Assembly: GCA_036346395.1 (NCBI GenBank)
Contig: CM070596.1
Coordinates: 21,924,177-21,988,176 of the forward strand
Length of the DNA stretch: 64,000 nucleotides
Reading direction: 5' to 3'
Source: Hsuehochloa calcarea
Taxonomy: Eukaryota; Streptophyta; Magnoliopsida; Poales; Poaceae
The notes beneath the pieces were generated by a model. It was not told where the DNA came from and did no database searches. It saw only the letters and a list, made by a program, of their open reading frames with translations. Below are positions 34,235-46,197 of this stretch, in pieces; positions within the stretch are counted from its first letter, which is position 1; each line of letters starts with the position of its first letter. Both the position numbers and the translations under genes were made by a program.

Positions 34235-35954
34235 TGTGGATATCATGGGGATATGCTCCAGTTCTTAGGATGATGTGACAATTGGCAATGATGTTTACGG
34301 TTTGTCGTTTCATGAGTTTTCGACAAACCTTCAGGCATTCTGGACAGGGGCGGTCCGTCCGGTCCTAGCACGGCGGTTCGACCGGTCCCAAATCAGTCGG
34401 ACCGGCCATGTGGGGCGGTCGGACCGGCTGTAACCTAAAAGTGCTCAGAACTGGCTGGGCCAAAAATAGGTGTTGTAGGCAAGTGAGGGGATCCCAATGC
34501 ACTTGGTCTCATGATTTTTGGAGTCTCCACTAAGAGGGAGCGGTCCGACCGGCTCACATGGAGCGGTCAGACCGGTTTTGACTTGAACGTCTGCCAACTT
34601 CGTGACGATGGTGTTTTGTTAGGTCAAAGTCATTGGTTTGATGTCATATGTTTTGCATGATGCATGTTTTGACTAACATGGGTCAAGTTGTGAAGAACTT
34701 ATTCCCGAATTCGTGTTTGCTTGTCTATGGTTGTGCAGGTTGCTTGGTGGTCAACGACGGTCAACGGCGAGGAGGATCGGGACTAGACTTGGAGAGTTGA
34801 GGTCGAGCGATCGGCGATGCGGGTGAGTCAACGACTCAAGCGTGACACAAGATGGACAAGGGTGACCTATTGGCAAATCCATGACGCATGGTGAAGCGGT
34901 TTAGGTCAAAAGTTAAAGACGGCGCTTTGCGAAGCGTGCGTGTGTGATCCGTTTGTTAATGGGCCTTAACGGGAGCCTAATTAAGTCAAACCCTAGAGAG
35001 TTCTAGGCCTCCACTATAAATAGGAGGAGGTGGGGGCTGCACCTCTTGCTCCCGCTGTTTTTTCACCTCTTTTGTTGTCTTCAAACCCTAATTGGCTTAG
35101 GGGGAGTTGAGGTGGAGGCTAGGGCTTTTCATGGTTTGAGGAGAATTTTGTGATCTTGGATTGACCACTGATCCATGATGGTGTGCGTGTAATCCAGCAA
35201 CGATCACGTTCTTAATCTATGCAAGGTTTGCTTGAGATAAGTGTCTTTTCGTTCTTGCTTTCAATTTCGTGATTTTAGGGCTTTCTTTGATCCGTGAGTT
35301 TGTGATTCATTCTTTAACGTAAATTAGCTTGCTGTAATATGTGTGAATCTATCTAGAATCATCTTGATCATCAATCACTCACGAACAAGAATTAGGATCA
35401 AGTTTTCGTTCTTGCCCGGTTTTAGACCCTCTATTATTCTTTTGGCAATTGTTCTGGATCTACCCAAGAATTATCATAATATTTGATTGGAATAGGTCCT
35501 CAATAGCATAGATAAGGTGTGTGCAAAGTTTCGTTAAGTTTGGAGTTGAGAATCAAAAGTTTGATCTAATTGCAACTTCGTCATCGGGCTGATTTTACTG
35601 TTTCAGTTCGGTTCTGGAGCCTGCCGGTCAGACCGCCCATCAGCACCAGTCAGACCGATTTTGGAGCGGTCCGACCGCCAGTACAACAGCGGTCAGACCG
35701 CCCGGCAATCGGTCCAACCGGCTGGGTCCAGAGGTCAGACCGCCCGTGCTTTGTGATTCTGTAATCTTAGTTGATTTTGTTATTTTGCTTAGGGGATTTA
35801 ATTGGATTCAATACTAGTCTTCCGCTGTACTGGTATATTGATCTTCATAGCTTCCTAATAGCTATTGGAGTGAAATTGTGTTGAATTCATTATTTGAGAA
35901 AAAGTGAGCGTGCTCCTATTCACCCCCCCCTCTAGTCGCCTTTTCGGTCCAACA
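34235..35954 (+). repeat. Copia-1 3' LTR
   Basis: 1720 bp, TGTGGATATCATGGGG to CGGTCCAACA. Compared with the two-part 5' LTR, it lacks a stretch around 34530. GGTCNGACC repeats lie at 34350-34430, 34540-34575 and 35625-35750. ATTTC follows. Confidence 0.93.
35015..35022 (+). promoter_or_regulatory. TATA box of the copia-1 3' LTR
   Basis: TATAAATA in CCACTATAAATAGGAGG. In the 5' LTR this same site is the insertion point of the inverted solo LTR. Confidence 0.65.
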
Positions 35955-35959
35955 ATTTC

Positions 35960-37307
35960 AATGCTTTATTGTTGCATATTGCAATGTTGAGCTAACGTGT
36001 GTCAAGTTGTGAAGAACTTATTCCCGGAGATGATTTCTTTGTCTATTGCTGTGCAGGTGGCTTGCAGGTCAACGACGTCAACGGCGAGGAGGATCGGGAC
36101 TACGCTTGGAGAGCTGAGGTCCAGAATGATCATGGATGCCGGGTGGAGTCGTGTGACTCAAGCATGGTGCCAAATGGACAAGATGGATCGAACGGGTGGT
36201 TCGTTGCAGCTGGTTGGATCAAGCGGCGCGGGGGTCGGTGCAAGTGCCTTGGAGGTTCCGATGGGATTCGGACGGGAGAGACTTGCCGACATGATGAGAG
36301 CCGCTGATCAACCTACACGTGGTGAAGCAGGCGATTGCTTCAACAGATTGATGTGTGTGTGTGTCTCCCATTTGTGTTGTGCCTTAATGGGAGCCCATGA
36401 GAGAATCCCTAGGCTCTCCTATAAATAGAAGGGGGGAGGTGGAAAAAACCCCCAAGCACTTCGACATTCATTTGCAAAAACCCTAGTTAGGGTTAGGGTT
36501 TGGAGAGGAGAGGTTAGAGAGAAATTTGTGAGTGTGCTCTTGGATTGAGCTCTTGTCCTCCTTGAGGGAGTGGCTTTGTAAGCAACATCTTGAATCAATC
36601 AATCTATTGATGTTTGCTCAAGGGTGAAGTGTCATTTGCCTTCTTCTCTCTTTTGATGATTTTGGTGCTTCCTTGATCCGGGTGTTTATGCTTGGCCTCT
36701 TCACCGGTTTTACCTTGCTATGATGTGTGGGAATACTCCTAGAATCATCTAGATCATCAATCTCCCACAAGCAAGTTTTGGATCAAGTTTTTCATATTTC
36801 TAGGTTTTGGAACACTTCTTTGGTAAAACCTTAAGAGATCGATTCTTTGAAGTGGATCTGGACGATCGTCGCTAGAAATAGGTCTTAGATATTCTTGGGG
36901 AGGTGTGCTCCAAATTTGGTCAAGTTTCATTGGTTGAATCAAAAGTTGGACCAATTTTTGTTTTGGATTTGGGCATTGTGAGTTGCCTCTGGACTAAATC
37001 GGTCTGACCGATTTTTCACCGCCGGTCCGACCGCCCGACAGTCAGACTGCCAATTGAGCGCCGTTCCGACCGCCAGGCAGTCAGACCGCCAGCACTACAC
37101 CGGTTCGACCGCCTAGTGAGATCAATTCTCCTTTTTGTGTCTTGTGGTTAAAGGGGGTAATCGAATTCAGCACAAGGCTTCCTCTGTGCATTTACTGATC
37201 TTCTTAGCTTTCATAGCTAAAGGAGAAAAGTGCGTGTTGAATTTGATTAAGGAAAAAATCGAGAAAGCGCATATTCACCCCCCTCTAGTCGCCTTTACCG
37301 TCCTACA
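35960..37307 (+). repeat. Copia-2 5' LTR, second part
   Basis: Continues the LTR from AATGCTTTATTG to CCGTCCTACA. Includes a 143-codon open frame (35997-36428) also present in the 3' LTR at 42696-43127; as these are LTR copies, the shared frame does not show selection. GGTCNGACC motifs at 37000-37110. Confidence 0.9.
36420..36427 (+). promoter_or_regulatory. TATA box of the copia-2 5' LTR
   Basis: TATAAATA in CTCCTATAAATAGAAGG, about 880 bp before the LTR end. The equivalent in the 3' LTR is 43119-43126. Confidence 0.62.
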
Positions 37308-37309
37308 AG

Positions 37310-37321
37310 TGGTATCAGAGC
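37310..37321 (+). other. Copia-2 primer-binding site
   Basis: TGGTATCAGAGC, two bases after the LTR end at 37307, as in copia-1. Confidence 0.88.
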
Positions 37322-37363
37322 CCAGTTAGCTCTTCTCATAGATCTTAACCGGTCTTTGGAGCC

Positions 37364-37666
37364 ATGGCGACTGACAAATATTCAACCAAACCACATATTT
37401 TTAGTGAAGTTGATTTTGCTTATTGGAAGACCCGAATGCAGGCCTACATCGAGGCTCAAGGGCATGCAATTTGGCTTAAGGTAAAAAATCCTTATGTCGT
37501 GCCAGCCGATGATGATGTGATCACTCCAGATGTGGAGGCAAACAGCAAGGCTCGGAGTTTTTTGATCCAAGGCCTTAGTCGACGGAGTTTGAGCGTGTCG
37601 CTCATTTACGGTCTGCTCATGAGATCTAGCGGACTCTCTGTGATTATCACGAGGGCTCCACTGTGA
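37364..37666 (+). pseudogene. Copia-2 gag, N-terminal segment
   Basis: ATG at 37364 opens MATDKYSTKPHIFSEVDFAY with YWKTRMQAYIEAQGHAIW, the copia gag N-terminus. A frame change near 37580 diverts it; the authentic frame continues from about 37663. Otherwise well preserved. Confidence 0.8.
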
Positions 37667-39294
37667 TCAAGGAAGTGAGACAGAACCAGCTTAAGAAAAT
37701 TTACTCCAAGATTGAGCAAAGACCTTGTGAGTCTTTAGATGAGCTGTGGGGAAGATTTTCTAAGATTCTTCATGATCTCCGCGCTGTTGACCTCGTCTTC
37801 ACTGAGTCAGAAAATGCACACCAGCTTTTGGGTGCTCTTGATGTGAAGGTCTGGGGAATGAAGATCACTTCCATCAATGACAACACTGTCATGAGTGAGC
37901 TTACCATGGATAAGCTATACTCGAGGTTGAAGACGCATGATATTGATTTTATCTCGCGTCTCCCCAAGACAGAGTCGATGGCTTTAGTGGTCGATCAATC
38001 TAAGGGTAGTTCTTCTGATTCTTTGGATGCTAGCTCATCGGGTTTTTCTTTATCAGTTTTACATTCTTTGAGCGATGAGCAACTTGAAAAACTACCTAAA
38101 TATGATTTAGCCCTCCTATCCACCAAATTCACGAGAGCATACAACAAGGTGAGGAACAGGAGGAGAGGTGGCCCTATCACTTGCTTTGAATGTGGTGAGC
38201 CAAACCACATTCGCTCTAGGTGCCCCAAGCTAAAGGGCAAGGAGGAGGAGTCACAAAGACATCCTCAAGCGAGGGATGCTAAACCCAAGAAGATAAACTA
38301 TCGCAAGTTTGTCAGCCGGGTCCTTGACGCTCTAGAGAATGTAAACATGAGCGATATGGACTCGGAGACAGAGGACGACGAGAGTGACTCTCGTGGCAAG
38401 AAGAAGGCCCATGAGTTCACAGGCATGTGTTTCATGGCCAAGAACAGCCACGACACTGACTCCTCAAATGACGAGGATCCTTTTAGTGATCCCGATGAGG
38501 TATGCACTTCGCTTGCTGATATGAAAAGGGGTTTGGTGCTTGCTGAACAGAAATTGTATAAGCAAGCAAAACTGATTAAGAAACAGGACACTATGATTGA
38601 TAATTTAATCCTAGAAGTTGTTAGGCTCAAATCCATTAATACTGATGATATTTGTGATTCCTGCTCTAGCTTGCTTAAAGAATTGACAAGCTTAAAATCT
38701 GGTTATTCCTCTGTAGTGAATCAATTAAAAGATACTCTTGATGAACTAGAATCTCTCAAGTCTAGTTCTGTTTGCATGGATGCCATTTCTCTTGATGTGA
38801 CTACATTGGATGCTATCCCTTTAACATGCTCAAACTGTGTTTTGCTTGAAATAAAATTGGATAACGCCTTGAAAGAATTGCAAAAATTTGATGCTAGTCA
38901 CACTTGCTCTCATTGTAAGAATAATAGGATTAAAATGCAAGAGATGACAGAAATGGTTGTGTATTCTAGATCTGCTTCATGTGAAAATTGTCCAAAACTC
39001 ACAATTGAGATTGAAGCTCTAAACAAGACTCTAGAAAAAAAGGCTAAAATTGAAAAATCTATGTCTTTTACTGCTTCGAAGAAAGTTATTGACTCTACCT
39101 CTTGTGTTTTGAATGCTAAAGTTGAAACTATTGTGAGTAAGATACAAGAGTCTTTTAGAGTTAAATTTAAGGAGCAGTTGAATAGGATTAAGGATTGCTA
39201 CTGTTTGTCTTGTGAGGCTTTAAAAGTGGAAGTGTCTCTTCTTAAGAGTAAGCATGATGAGGCAATCAAGTATAGAAAGTGCACTAGATGTTAG
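37663..39294 (+). CDS. Copia-2 gag, main open frame (543 codons)
   Basis: The longest open frame in the window. MIKEVRQNQLKKIYSKIEQR and LDELWGRFSKILHDLRAVDL (UBN2-type gag) are followed by the zinc knuckle CFECGEPNHIRSRC (CX2CX4HX4C, about residues 174-187) for RNA binding, an acidic Ser/Asp/Glu stretch (about 225-280), then a long coiled-coil part with repeated C-X2-C pairs (CDSCSSLLKE, CSNCVLLEI, CSHCKNN, CENCPKLTIE, CLSCEALKVE). It ends at a TAG (39292-39294) where a Glu would be expected by comparison with copia-1. It forms the particle shell in related elements. Upstream frame change aside, this is the best kept copia gene here. Confidence 0.82.
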   Translation: MIKEVRQNQLKKIYSKIEQRPCESLDELWGRFSKILHDLRAVDLVFTESENAHQLLGALDVKVWGMKITSINDNTVMSELTMDKLYSRLKTHDIDFISRLPKTESMALVVDQSKGSSSDSLDASSSGFSLSVLHSLSDEQLEKLPKYDLALLSTKFTRAYNKVRNRRRGGPITCFECGEPNHIRSRCPKLKGKEEESQRHPQARDAKPKKINYRKFVSRVLDALENVNMSDMDSETEDDESDSRGKKKAHEFTGMCFMAKNSHDTDSSNDEDPFSDPDEVCTSLADMKRGLVLAEQKLYKQAKLIKKQDTMIDNLILEVVRLKSINTDDICDSCSSLLKELTSLKSGYSSVVNQLKDTLDELESLKSSSVCMDAISLDVTTLDAIPLTCSNCVLLEIKLDNALKELQKFDASHTCSHCKNNRIKMQEMTEMVVYSRSASCENCPKLTIEIEALNKTLEKKAKIEKSMSFTASKKVIDSTSCVLNAKVETIVSKIQESFRVKFKEQLNRIKDCYCLSCEALKVEVSLLKSKHDEAIKYRKCTRC

Positions 39295-40068
39295 TATTTA
39301 GCTAAAGAGAATGATTACCTCAAAGTGACTCTTGGGATGTTTTCTAATGGGAAAAAGAAACTCAACATGATTCTTGACCAATCCAAGGTGAGTGTGAAAA
39401 ATAGTGGCCTAGGTTTTAATCCCCTAGAGTATTCCAAGAATCACCCACCTAAGATTGCTAGAGTTGTGAAAAGTGGTCTGTTTGAGTTAGAACCTCCTAA
39501 GCCATCTAAGGTTATTTTCAAATCTGCAGGTTTTGCTCAAACTCTTTCTAGCAATAAAGGTGCTTCTGTTTCACCAGTACAGGCCCCTCAAAAGGTCAAG
39601 TACCATTGCACTTTCTGCAAGAAAGAAGGTCACACTGTTGAGTTCTGCTTCTGGAGAGCTAAGATTGAGAGAAAAGAGAGGATGAGCGCTTTGAGAACCA
39701 TTAGAGGAGTCCCTTCACCTGCTGTAGTCTATAGAGCCAAGCAGCCTGTTTTTCGTACTACACATAGGCCTAGGTTTGTAGAGAACTTCGTTGACTCTTT
39801 TGGTGGGTCTAGGCAGCATTTTGGTTTAGGATATCGTGAGGAGAGACCACGGGTAGCATCTAGACAGGGGGAGTATCGATCTTTTGGTAGATCGTTTCGG
39901 AGAGGTCTAGGTGGTTCTCGTGTGCATTCTTATGATTTTGCTCCTGATCATTTTTCTGCTGCTTCTACTGTTGTTCCCAGGCATCATGCATCTCAGTACT
40001 GGATTCCTAGATCTTTTATCACTAACCCCAGTACCGAGGCACGGATGTTTTCTATGTGTGACTTTTAG
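39295..40068 (+). pseudogene. Copia-2 gag C-terminus and linker to protease
   Basis: The frame 39325-40068 reads on from the same gag after the TAG, with a second knuckle-like CTFCKKEGHTVEFCFW (about residues 92-107), an Arg-rich stretch, and SQYWIPRSFITNPSTEA before the protease. It corresponds to 28580-29250 in copia-1, without the GGTCNGACC segment found there. Confidence 0.78.
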
Positions 40069-40330
40069 GTCTGTCATGCGAGGAAGGAGGACATATGGCT
40101 TGTTGACTCCGGGTGTTCTCGACATATGACTATAGATTCTGGATGGTTCTCCTCCCTCACACGTGCATCCGGCAATGAATTGATTACTTTTAGGGATGCT
40201 TCTACCGGGACCGTGACTGCCAAGGGCACTGTGCGTGTCAACAACAAGTTCATGCTTAAAGACGTCACTTTGACTTGGGCATATAGGCTTCCCCTCGTGC
40301 CTCTCGTCGTCAAGCAGTACGTCGCAACTT
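40069..40330 (+). pseudogene. Copia-2 protease remnant and deletion junction
   Basis: WLVDSGCSRHMT (DSG active site, about 40096-40131), SGNELITFRD and RVNNKFMLKDVTL follow the copia-1 protease. At about 40270-40330 the sequence jumps to the end of the reverse transcriptase region (homologous to copia-1 near 31860), so the rest of protease, all of integrase and nearly all of reverse transcriptase are missing. Confidence 0.82.
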
Positions 40331-40847
40331 CAGGTACCTTCAAGATACTCTTGACTTTGGACTCTGGTATTCTTCTTCTTCTGTTCTCTCAATTCGAGCA
40401 TTTTCTAATGCTGATTTTGCGGGGTGTAGAGTAGATAGGAAGAGTACTTCTGTCACTTGTCATTTCTTAGGCACATCCCTTATCTCTTGGTCTTCTAGAA
40501 AACAATCTTCTGTTGCACAGTCCACAGCCGAGACCGAGTATGTAGCTGCAGCAAGTGATTGCTCTCAGATTCTCTGGATCTCATCCACACTGCGGGACTA
40601 TGTGTTATTTTTGGAAAGTGTTCCTCTTTTCTGTGACAACACTTCAGCCATAAACATTGCCAAAAACCCAGTGCAACATTCAAGGACTAAACACATTGAT
40701 ATTCGATATCATTTTCTTAGAGACCATGTTGAGAAGGGTGATGTTGTGTTTCTCTTTGTAGAGTCAGAGCAACAGCTTGCAGATTTTTTCACTAAAGCAC
40801 TTGTTTCTTCTCGTTTTGCTACTTTGCGGGGAATTAGGGGTTATTAG
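40331..40847 (+). pseudogene. Copia-2 RNase H
   Basis: DRKSTSVTCHFLGTSLISW, SSRKQSSVAQSTAETEYVAA and LFCDNTSAINIAKNP are all visible, including the Glu-Thr-Glu-Tyr active-site segment and RTKHIDIRYHF. One frame change near 40590 separates the two halves. Better preserved than the same domain of copia-1. Confidence 0.8.
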
Positions 40848-42189
40848 TCCTCTTGGGCTGTTTTGAGAGGGGTTTTGCTCTTTTTGCATTCATTGTATCA
40901 TAATGCATTTTAAAATTCAAATTTCTTGCATTGTATTATAAACTTGTGGAGCTTTGATTATTATCCTTGTATGGCATATTTTCATACTTTATACCTTGCC
41001 ATGTCCTATGATAGTCTGCTAGACTTCTGTTATGGCTCTTATTGTTTAGCTTAGCTTCTGCCTTGCTAGCTTTATATCTGTAAGTAAAATTGAATCAAAT
41101 CATGTTTTGTTGGATCTTGTGACTAGTTTTGCTTTAGTGATCCTCTCATGATTCATGCCATGTGATATAGGTTAAATTGAGCTTTGAACTGAGGTTGAGT
41201 TGTAAAATGAGCTTTGTTATTTCTTAAGTCAAGCAAATGAAGAATAAGTTTTTATGTGCGAAAAAACTGATCTCACCAATTCTTTCTCATGAGACTATTT
41301 GCCATTGCACGAGGCATAAACTCAGGGGGAGTTTTGGATGACCTAGACCATTCTTTTAAGCTTCTTGCTTGAGATGGTCGCGGCAAGGCTTGAGATCTAG
41401 CAAATTACTATAAAAATATATATATCATTTTCAGCAAAATGCTCAAAATGCTAAGTGCTTGATTAAATTGCTTCATATTTGAACTCCTAATGCTCAAAAT
41501 ACCTCAGTTTCTGGTTTCTGATCTTCATTTACTTATAGACATAGCTTGACTCATTTTTAGATACTTTGGTGAATCTATGATGTTGAGCAACTTATCATGG
41601 TATAAATTCATTTAATCTCAGATTATTGCTATTTTTGTCTTAACTTTGCAGTACATGATTTGCCATGATTGAATAAAGCTTCTTCATTTTATATGGCTTG
41701 GTGTAATACTTGTACTGTCTTCATGGATAATCTTCATGGCTCCTTTTGCTAATAGTTCAAAAACAAAAAATTAGCCATTCCTTCATGCTCTAACTTTTTT
41801 CCTTGCATCTTGATGAATTCATTGTCAAAGAGGGAGAAAGATTAGAGAAAATGTGGTTTTTATAGCTTTTGGAGTCATAAAGGAAAAATGTATTTTTCTA
41901 GAAATTGGTTATCATTGTGAGTGGATTCTCTTGGTTTTATTGCCTTTTCTGATTATATTTGCAAATCTAGAAGACTCACAATGATCAAAAGTCAAATTGA
42001 AGCCTTTTGTGCTCTCTTTGCCTTATCTCGCTTGCCTATGCCATTCTGAAGCCAGCTTGGTCGTTTCCTAAGCTTTCTTTTGCATATGGACCAAGTTGTG
42101 TCTTTGTGCGAAAACTGCGTGGTTTTATTTTTCAAACCACTAAACTTCATTTTCTGGTAAATTGCCAATGTGTTCATCAAGGTGGAGAT
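40848..42189 (+). other. 3' non-coding tract of copia-2
   Basis: About 1.3 kb with no gene. AGGGGGAG-type tract at 41329-41337, an AGAGGGAGAAAG tract near 41829, and the terminal tract before the LTR altered to AAGGTGGAG (42178-42186) where copia-1 has AAGGGGGAG. Similar in layout to 32412-34234. Confidence 0.65.
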
Positions 42190-43768
42190 TGTGGATATCG
42201 TGGGGATATGTGCATGATCTTAGAGTGATGAGTCAATTGGCAATGGCGTTGTTGGTTTGACGAATCTCGCATTTTCGGAAAACTTCAGTGCTGTCAGGTC
42301 ATTGGCGGTTCGACCGGCGATACTTGTCAGTCCGACCGGCCATAGTTCATGATGGAGTTTGAGGCTAGGCCAAAAATAGGTTGTGTAGGCACGAGAGGGG
42401 AGTCTCCTAGATGTGGTCACATAATTTTTGAAGCTCCCAGTCAAAAGTTCTACCAATTTGAAAATTCCAGAGAGGTTGCGGATTTCCGAGTTGAAATTTG
42501 GCTAAGTCTTTTGGGGCGGTCAAACCGCCGTTCTGGAATCGGTCCGACCACTGGGAAATCGGTCCGACCGGCTTGGTAGGGCGGTCAGACCGGCTTCCAC
42601 TTGTACTTCGGTCATTTTGGCATTGTTGTGTTTTGATGATATCTATTGTATGAATTTCAATGCTTTATTGTTGCGTATTGCATTGTTGAGCTAACGTGCG
42701 TCAAGTTGTGAAGAACTTGTTCCCGGAGACGATTTCTTTGTCTATTGCTGTGCAGGTGGCTTGCAGGTCAACGACGTCACCAGCGATGAGGATCGGGACT
42801 ACGCTTGGAGAGCTGAGGTCCCGAACGATCATGGATGCCGGGTGGAGTCGTGTGACTCAAGCATGGTGCAGAATGGACAAGATGGATCGAACGGGTAGTT
42901 CGTTGCAGCTGGTTGGATCAAGCGGCGCGGGGGTCGGTGCAAGTGCCTTGGAGGTTCCGATGGGATTCGGACGGGAGAGACTTGCCGACATGATGAGAGC
43001 CGCTGATCAACCTACACGTGGTGAAGCAGGCGATTGCTTCAACAGATTGATGTGTGTGTGTGGGTCCCATTTGTGTTGTGCCTTAATGGGAGCCCATGAG
43101 AGAATCCCTAGGCTGTCCTATAAATAGAAGGGGGGAGGTGGAAAAAAACCCCAAGCACTTCGATATTCATTTGCAAAAACCCTAGTTAGGGTTAGTGTTT
43201 GGAGAGGAGAGGTTAGAGAGAAATCTGTGAGTGTGCTCTTGGATTGAGTTCTTGTCCTCCTTGAGGGAGTGGCTTTGTAAGCAACATCTTGAATCAATCA
43301 ATCTATTGATGTTTGCTCAAGGGTGAAGTGTCATTTGCCTTCTTCTCTCTTTTGACGATTTTGGTGCTTCCTTGATCCGGGTGTTTATGCTTGGTCTCTT
43401 GACCGATGTAACCTTGTTATGATGTGTGGGAATACTCCTAGAATCATCTAATCATCAATCTCCCACAAGCAAGTTTTGGATCAAGTTTTTCATATTTCTA
43501 GGTTTTGGAACACTTCTTTGGTAAAACATTAAGAGATCGATTCTTTGAAGTGGATCTGGACGATCGTCACTAGAAATAGGTCTTAGATATCGTTGGGGAG
43601 GTGTGCTCAAAATTTGGTCAAGTTTCATTGGTTGAATCAAAAGTTAGACCAATTTTCGTTTTGAATTTGGGCATTGTGAGTTGCCTCTGGACTAAATCGG
43701 TCTAACCGATTTTTTACCGCCGGTCCAACCGCCCGACAGTCAGACCGCCAATTGAGCGCCGGTCCGAC
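42190..43768 (+). repeat. Copia-2 3' LTR, first part
   Basis: TGTGGATATCGTGGGG onward; collinear with 13318-13826 joined to 35960. TATA box at 43119-43126. GGTCNGACC motifs at 42305-42340, 42515-42595 and 43700-43768. Interrupted by gypsy-2 at GGTCCGAC, that is, inside one of these motifs. Confidence 0.92.
43119..43126 (+). promoter_or_regulatory. TATA box of the copia-2 3' LTR
   Basis: TATAAATA in GTCCTATAAATAGAAGG, as in the 5' LTR. Confidence 0.6.
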
Positions 43769-45964
43769 TGTAATACCTCATAAATCCAGCTAGTTCGCAT
43801 AGTTTGGAATTTAGTCGAAAATGTGATTTATTAGTTTTCGGAATCGCATTTGGTAAAAAGAAAGAAGTCAGAGGGAGAAAAAGAAATAGTTTTTTGTCGA
43901 AAATTCTATTTAGCAGGGGGGTTATCATAATTTTCCGGCAACTTTGGGCATGATCATGCGACCCAGAGGCCCAAGAATGGCCGCCCATGAAGGGCCGCCA
44001 TAAAGGGGCGCCACTCCCAAACCCTAGCCGCCTTCCTCCCACCAAGCCGCCACCCTCCCTCTCCATCCTCTTTGGCGGCGCCTCCTCCCTGGTTGGGCGC
44101 CGCCTCCTCCTTGGTGGCCGCCATTGGTGCTCCCGGAGTTGGTCTCCAAGATCCCGGCGCTTCTCCTCCGATCTGTCCTCCGGCGGGTCGTTTAAATCGC
44201 CGGTGGTTCGCTGTGGTGTGGCGGCCAAGGAAGAAGAAGGAGACCAGCGGGAGTGGTTCTTCGTCGTGCTACGGGTCTTCAAGGGTAACGAGCACCCCGG
44301 TTATTTGTTTGATCAAGTTTTGTTGCGGTAGAGATCATTTGAGTCACGTCGGTTTAGAGTTCCAGAATTTACAGAATTGATCAGATTGTTGCGCGGCTTG
44401 TTTCAGTACTTTAGAGGCCGAATTTGGGGTTTTGCCCTTCTAGAGATTTGTTCCTGGTTTCGTTAGCTTTCTTTTGGCACCAAGATGAGCAAAATCCGAC
44501 CAGTAGTTTGAGAGTTATGAAATTTTGAATGCGAACTGTCCAATCTGTCTGAAATCTGTGGTCAGTAGTTTTGTCCCTCGTTTTTGTTCAAAATAGAGGC
44601 CGAATCAGAAGACTCCCCAACTAAGTTATTGTAGATCTGGAAATTATCTTTCCAAGTTGATAAAGATCATTCCATTTGGATCAGTAGGTTAAAAGTTACA
44701 CTATTTTCTTTACTGCTGATCTGTTTTCTGGACTGTTGTAGATGGGTTAGGTTTAGCAGTTAATTACCCCTCTGTTTTGGCCGAATCAGAAGATTCCGCC
44801 AACTAAGTTTTTGTAGCCTGATCAGTTAAGAATCAGTGAGCACTGGTTTCAGGTCGTTTAGAGTTACAGATAATTAATGGCGAATTTTCTTGTGCAACTG
44901 CCCGTAGAACGATAATCTGGACTCTTGGTGTAGATGTCAAATTGAACCCTTGGAATGAGTAGGTTGATTAGAGAGCATTGTAGTACACTTGTAGCTGTGC
45001 CATATTCGATTATCCGTAATAAGTGGTAATACTTGTGTAGGCGGTGAGACGGTGGGTGGAAGGACACCTTCGTTGTTTCACAACACATCACCACACGGAA
45101 GGCAAGTGCAAATGTTTAATTCGTGTGAATTCATTGATTTCATGTTAACTTGGTAAATTATGAATATTCATGTGATTTGAGTATGATGTGGTAGAGTCCA
45201 ATACCTTATTCGATGATACATTGAGTTGAATGCCAAGTTATGTTTTTCATTTCATGCATACATAATTCAGTTGATGTCCACGGGAGTGGAAACTTGTTTA
45301 AGTCCCATTAATTCCAATATGGGCATGTAAGACCTACCATTCCAATGTAGGCATTTTCGGACATTCCGTATGAAACGTTCTTCATACGGACTTGGATCCC
45401 CGCTCTTGGTTAAGAGCGGGCTTAAGTGAACACCGACGGGTGTGTCACTAGTTATACCGGTATAAACATGTGGAAAGTCCATTCTCCTTCAATGCATTCA
45501 TTCATTCATATCATGCTTTCTTAAATTCATGAAGTAAATGATTTAATTGGTAGCTTGATTCAATTCAGTGTTCTATGTGAATGTTTATGTTGTGCTTGCT
45601 GAGTTTCGACTCACTCTTGCTTTTATTTATTTTTAGGTGAATTCCAGTGAAACAGTTGATAGCGGGAGGGTGTAGTCCAGCACGTTCCTTGCACATGAAT
45701 AAAATAATCATTCGTTAAAAGTTCTATTTACATATCTTCAGTTTTATTTATCATGTAATGGATTGTAATAATTAACATTTGAAGGTTCATTATTATCGCT
45801 TTGGTAAATTCTCGTTTGAATTTATAGATGAACTATGATTACGCCTAGATAGTTATCTTGGTTAATCGTTTCTTTAGCATTGAATGCGTTGTTAAACTTA
45901 TGAAATGAATAGTAGATTGTCTTGTTAGGTGACATCTTGTCTTCCGGATAGACAGGGTGTTACA
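43769..45964 (+). repeat. Gypsy-2 5' LTR
   Basis: TGTAATACCTC to CAGGGTGTTACA. It matches 50973-53172. GC-rich leader at 44030-44250, with open frames in both directions that are not genes. Confidence 0.93.
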
Positions 45965-45966
45965 GT

Positions 45967-45978
45967 TGGTATCAGAGC
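45967..45978 (+). other. Gypsy-2 primer-binding site
   Basis: TGGTATCAGAGC, two bases after the LTR end, complementary to initiator methionine tRNA. Confidence 0.88.
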
Positions 45979-46197
45979 GGGCTTCAGGTCCGTGGTGATT
46001 AGATTGATAACATTTACTAAAATTAGTTTAACGTTGTCAACATAAACTAAAATTTGTCAACAGTTTATTAACTTTAAACTTGACACACTGTGCACAATAG
46101 GAAGGGTTGGGTATAACTTTGCTTCCGCATTTCTTTCAAGTCATTCCCTTATGTTCTGATAATTGAATTGTTTGATCTTTTGTGTGGTGGTGTTTAG

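Larger units (their letters stand above)
13827..35954 (+). mobile_element. Copia-1: Sirevirus-like Ty1/copia element carrying gypsy-1 and a solo LTR
   Basis: Flanked by ATTTC at 13822-13826 and 35955-35959. LTRs run TGTGGATATCATGGGG...CGGTCCAACA. Order inside: primer site, gag (split by gypsy-1), protease, integrase, reverse transcriptase, RNase H, then a long non-coding tract with repeated AAGGGGGAG tracts before the 3' LTR. Integrase before reverse transcriptase identifies Ty1/copia; the Cys-rich gag tail and multiple polypurine tracts point to the Sirevirus group. Several in-frame stops make it non-autonomous now. Confidence 0.93.

Noticed and set aside
35997..36428. 143-codon frame, also at 42696-43127
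   Set aside because: It is present twice only because it lies in both LTRs of copia-2; it has no known domain, and LTR identity explains the conservation.
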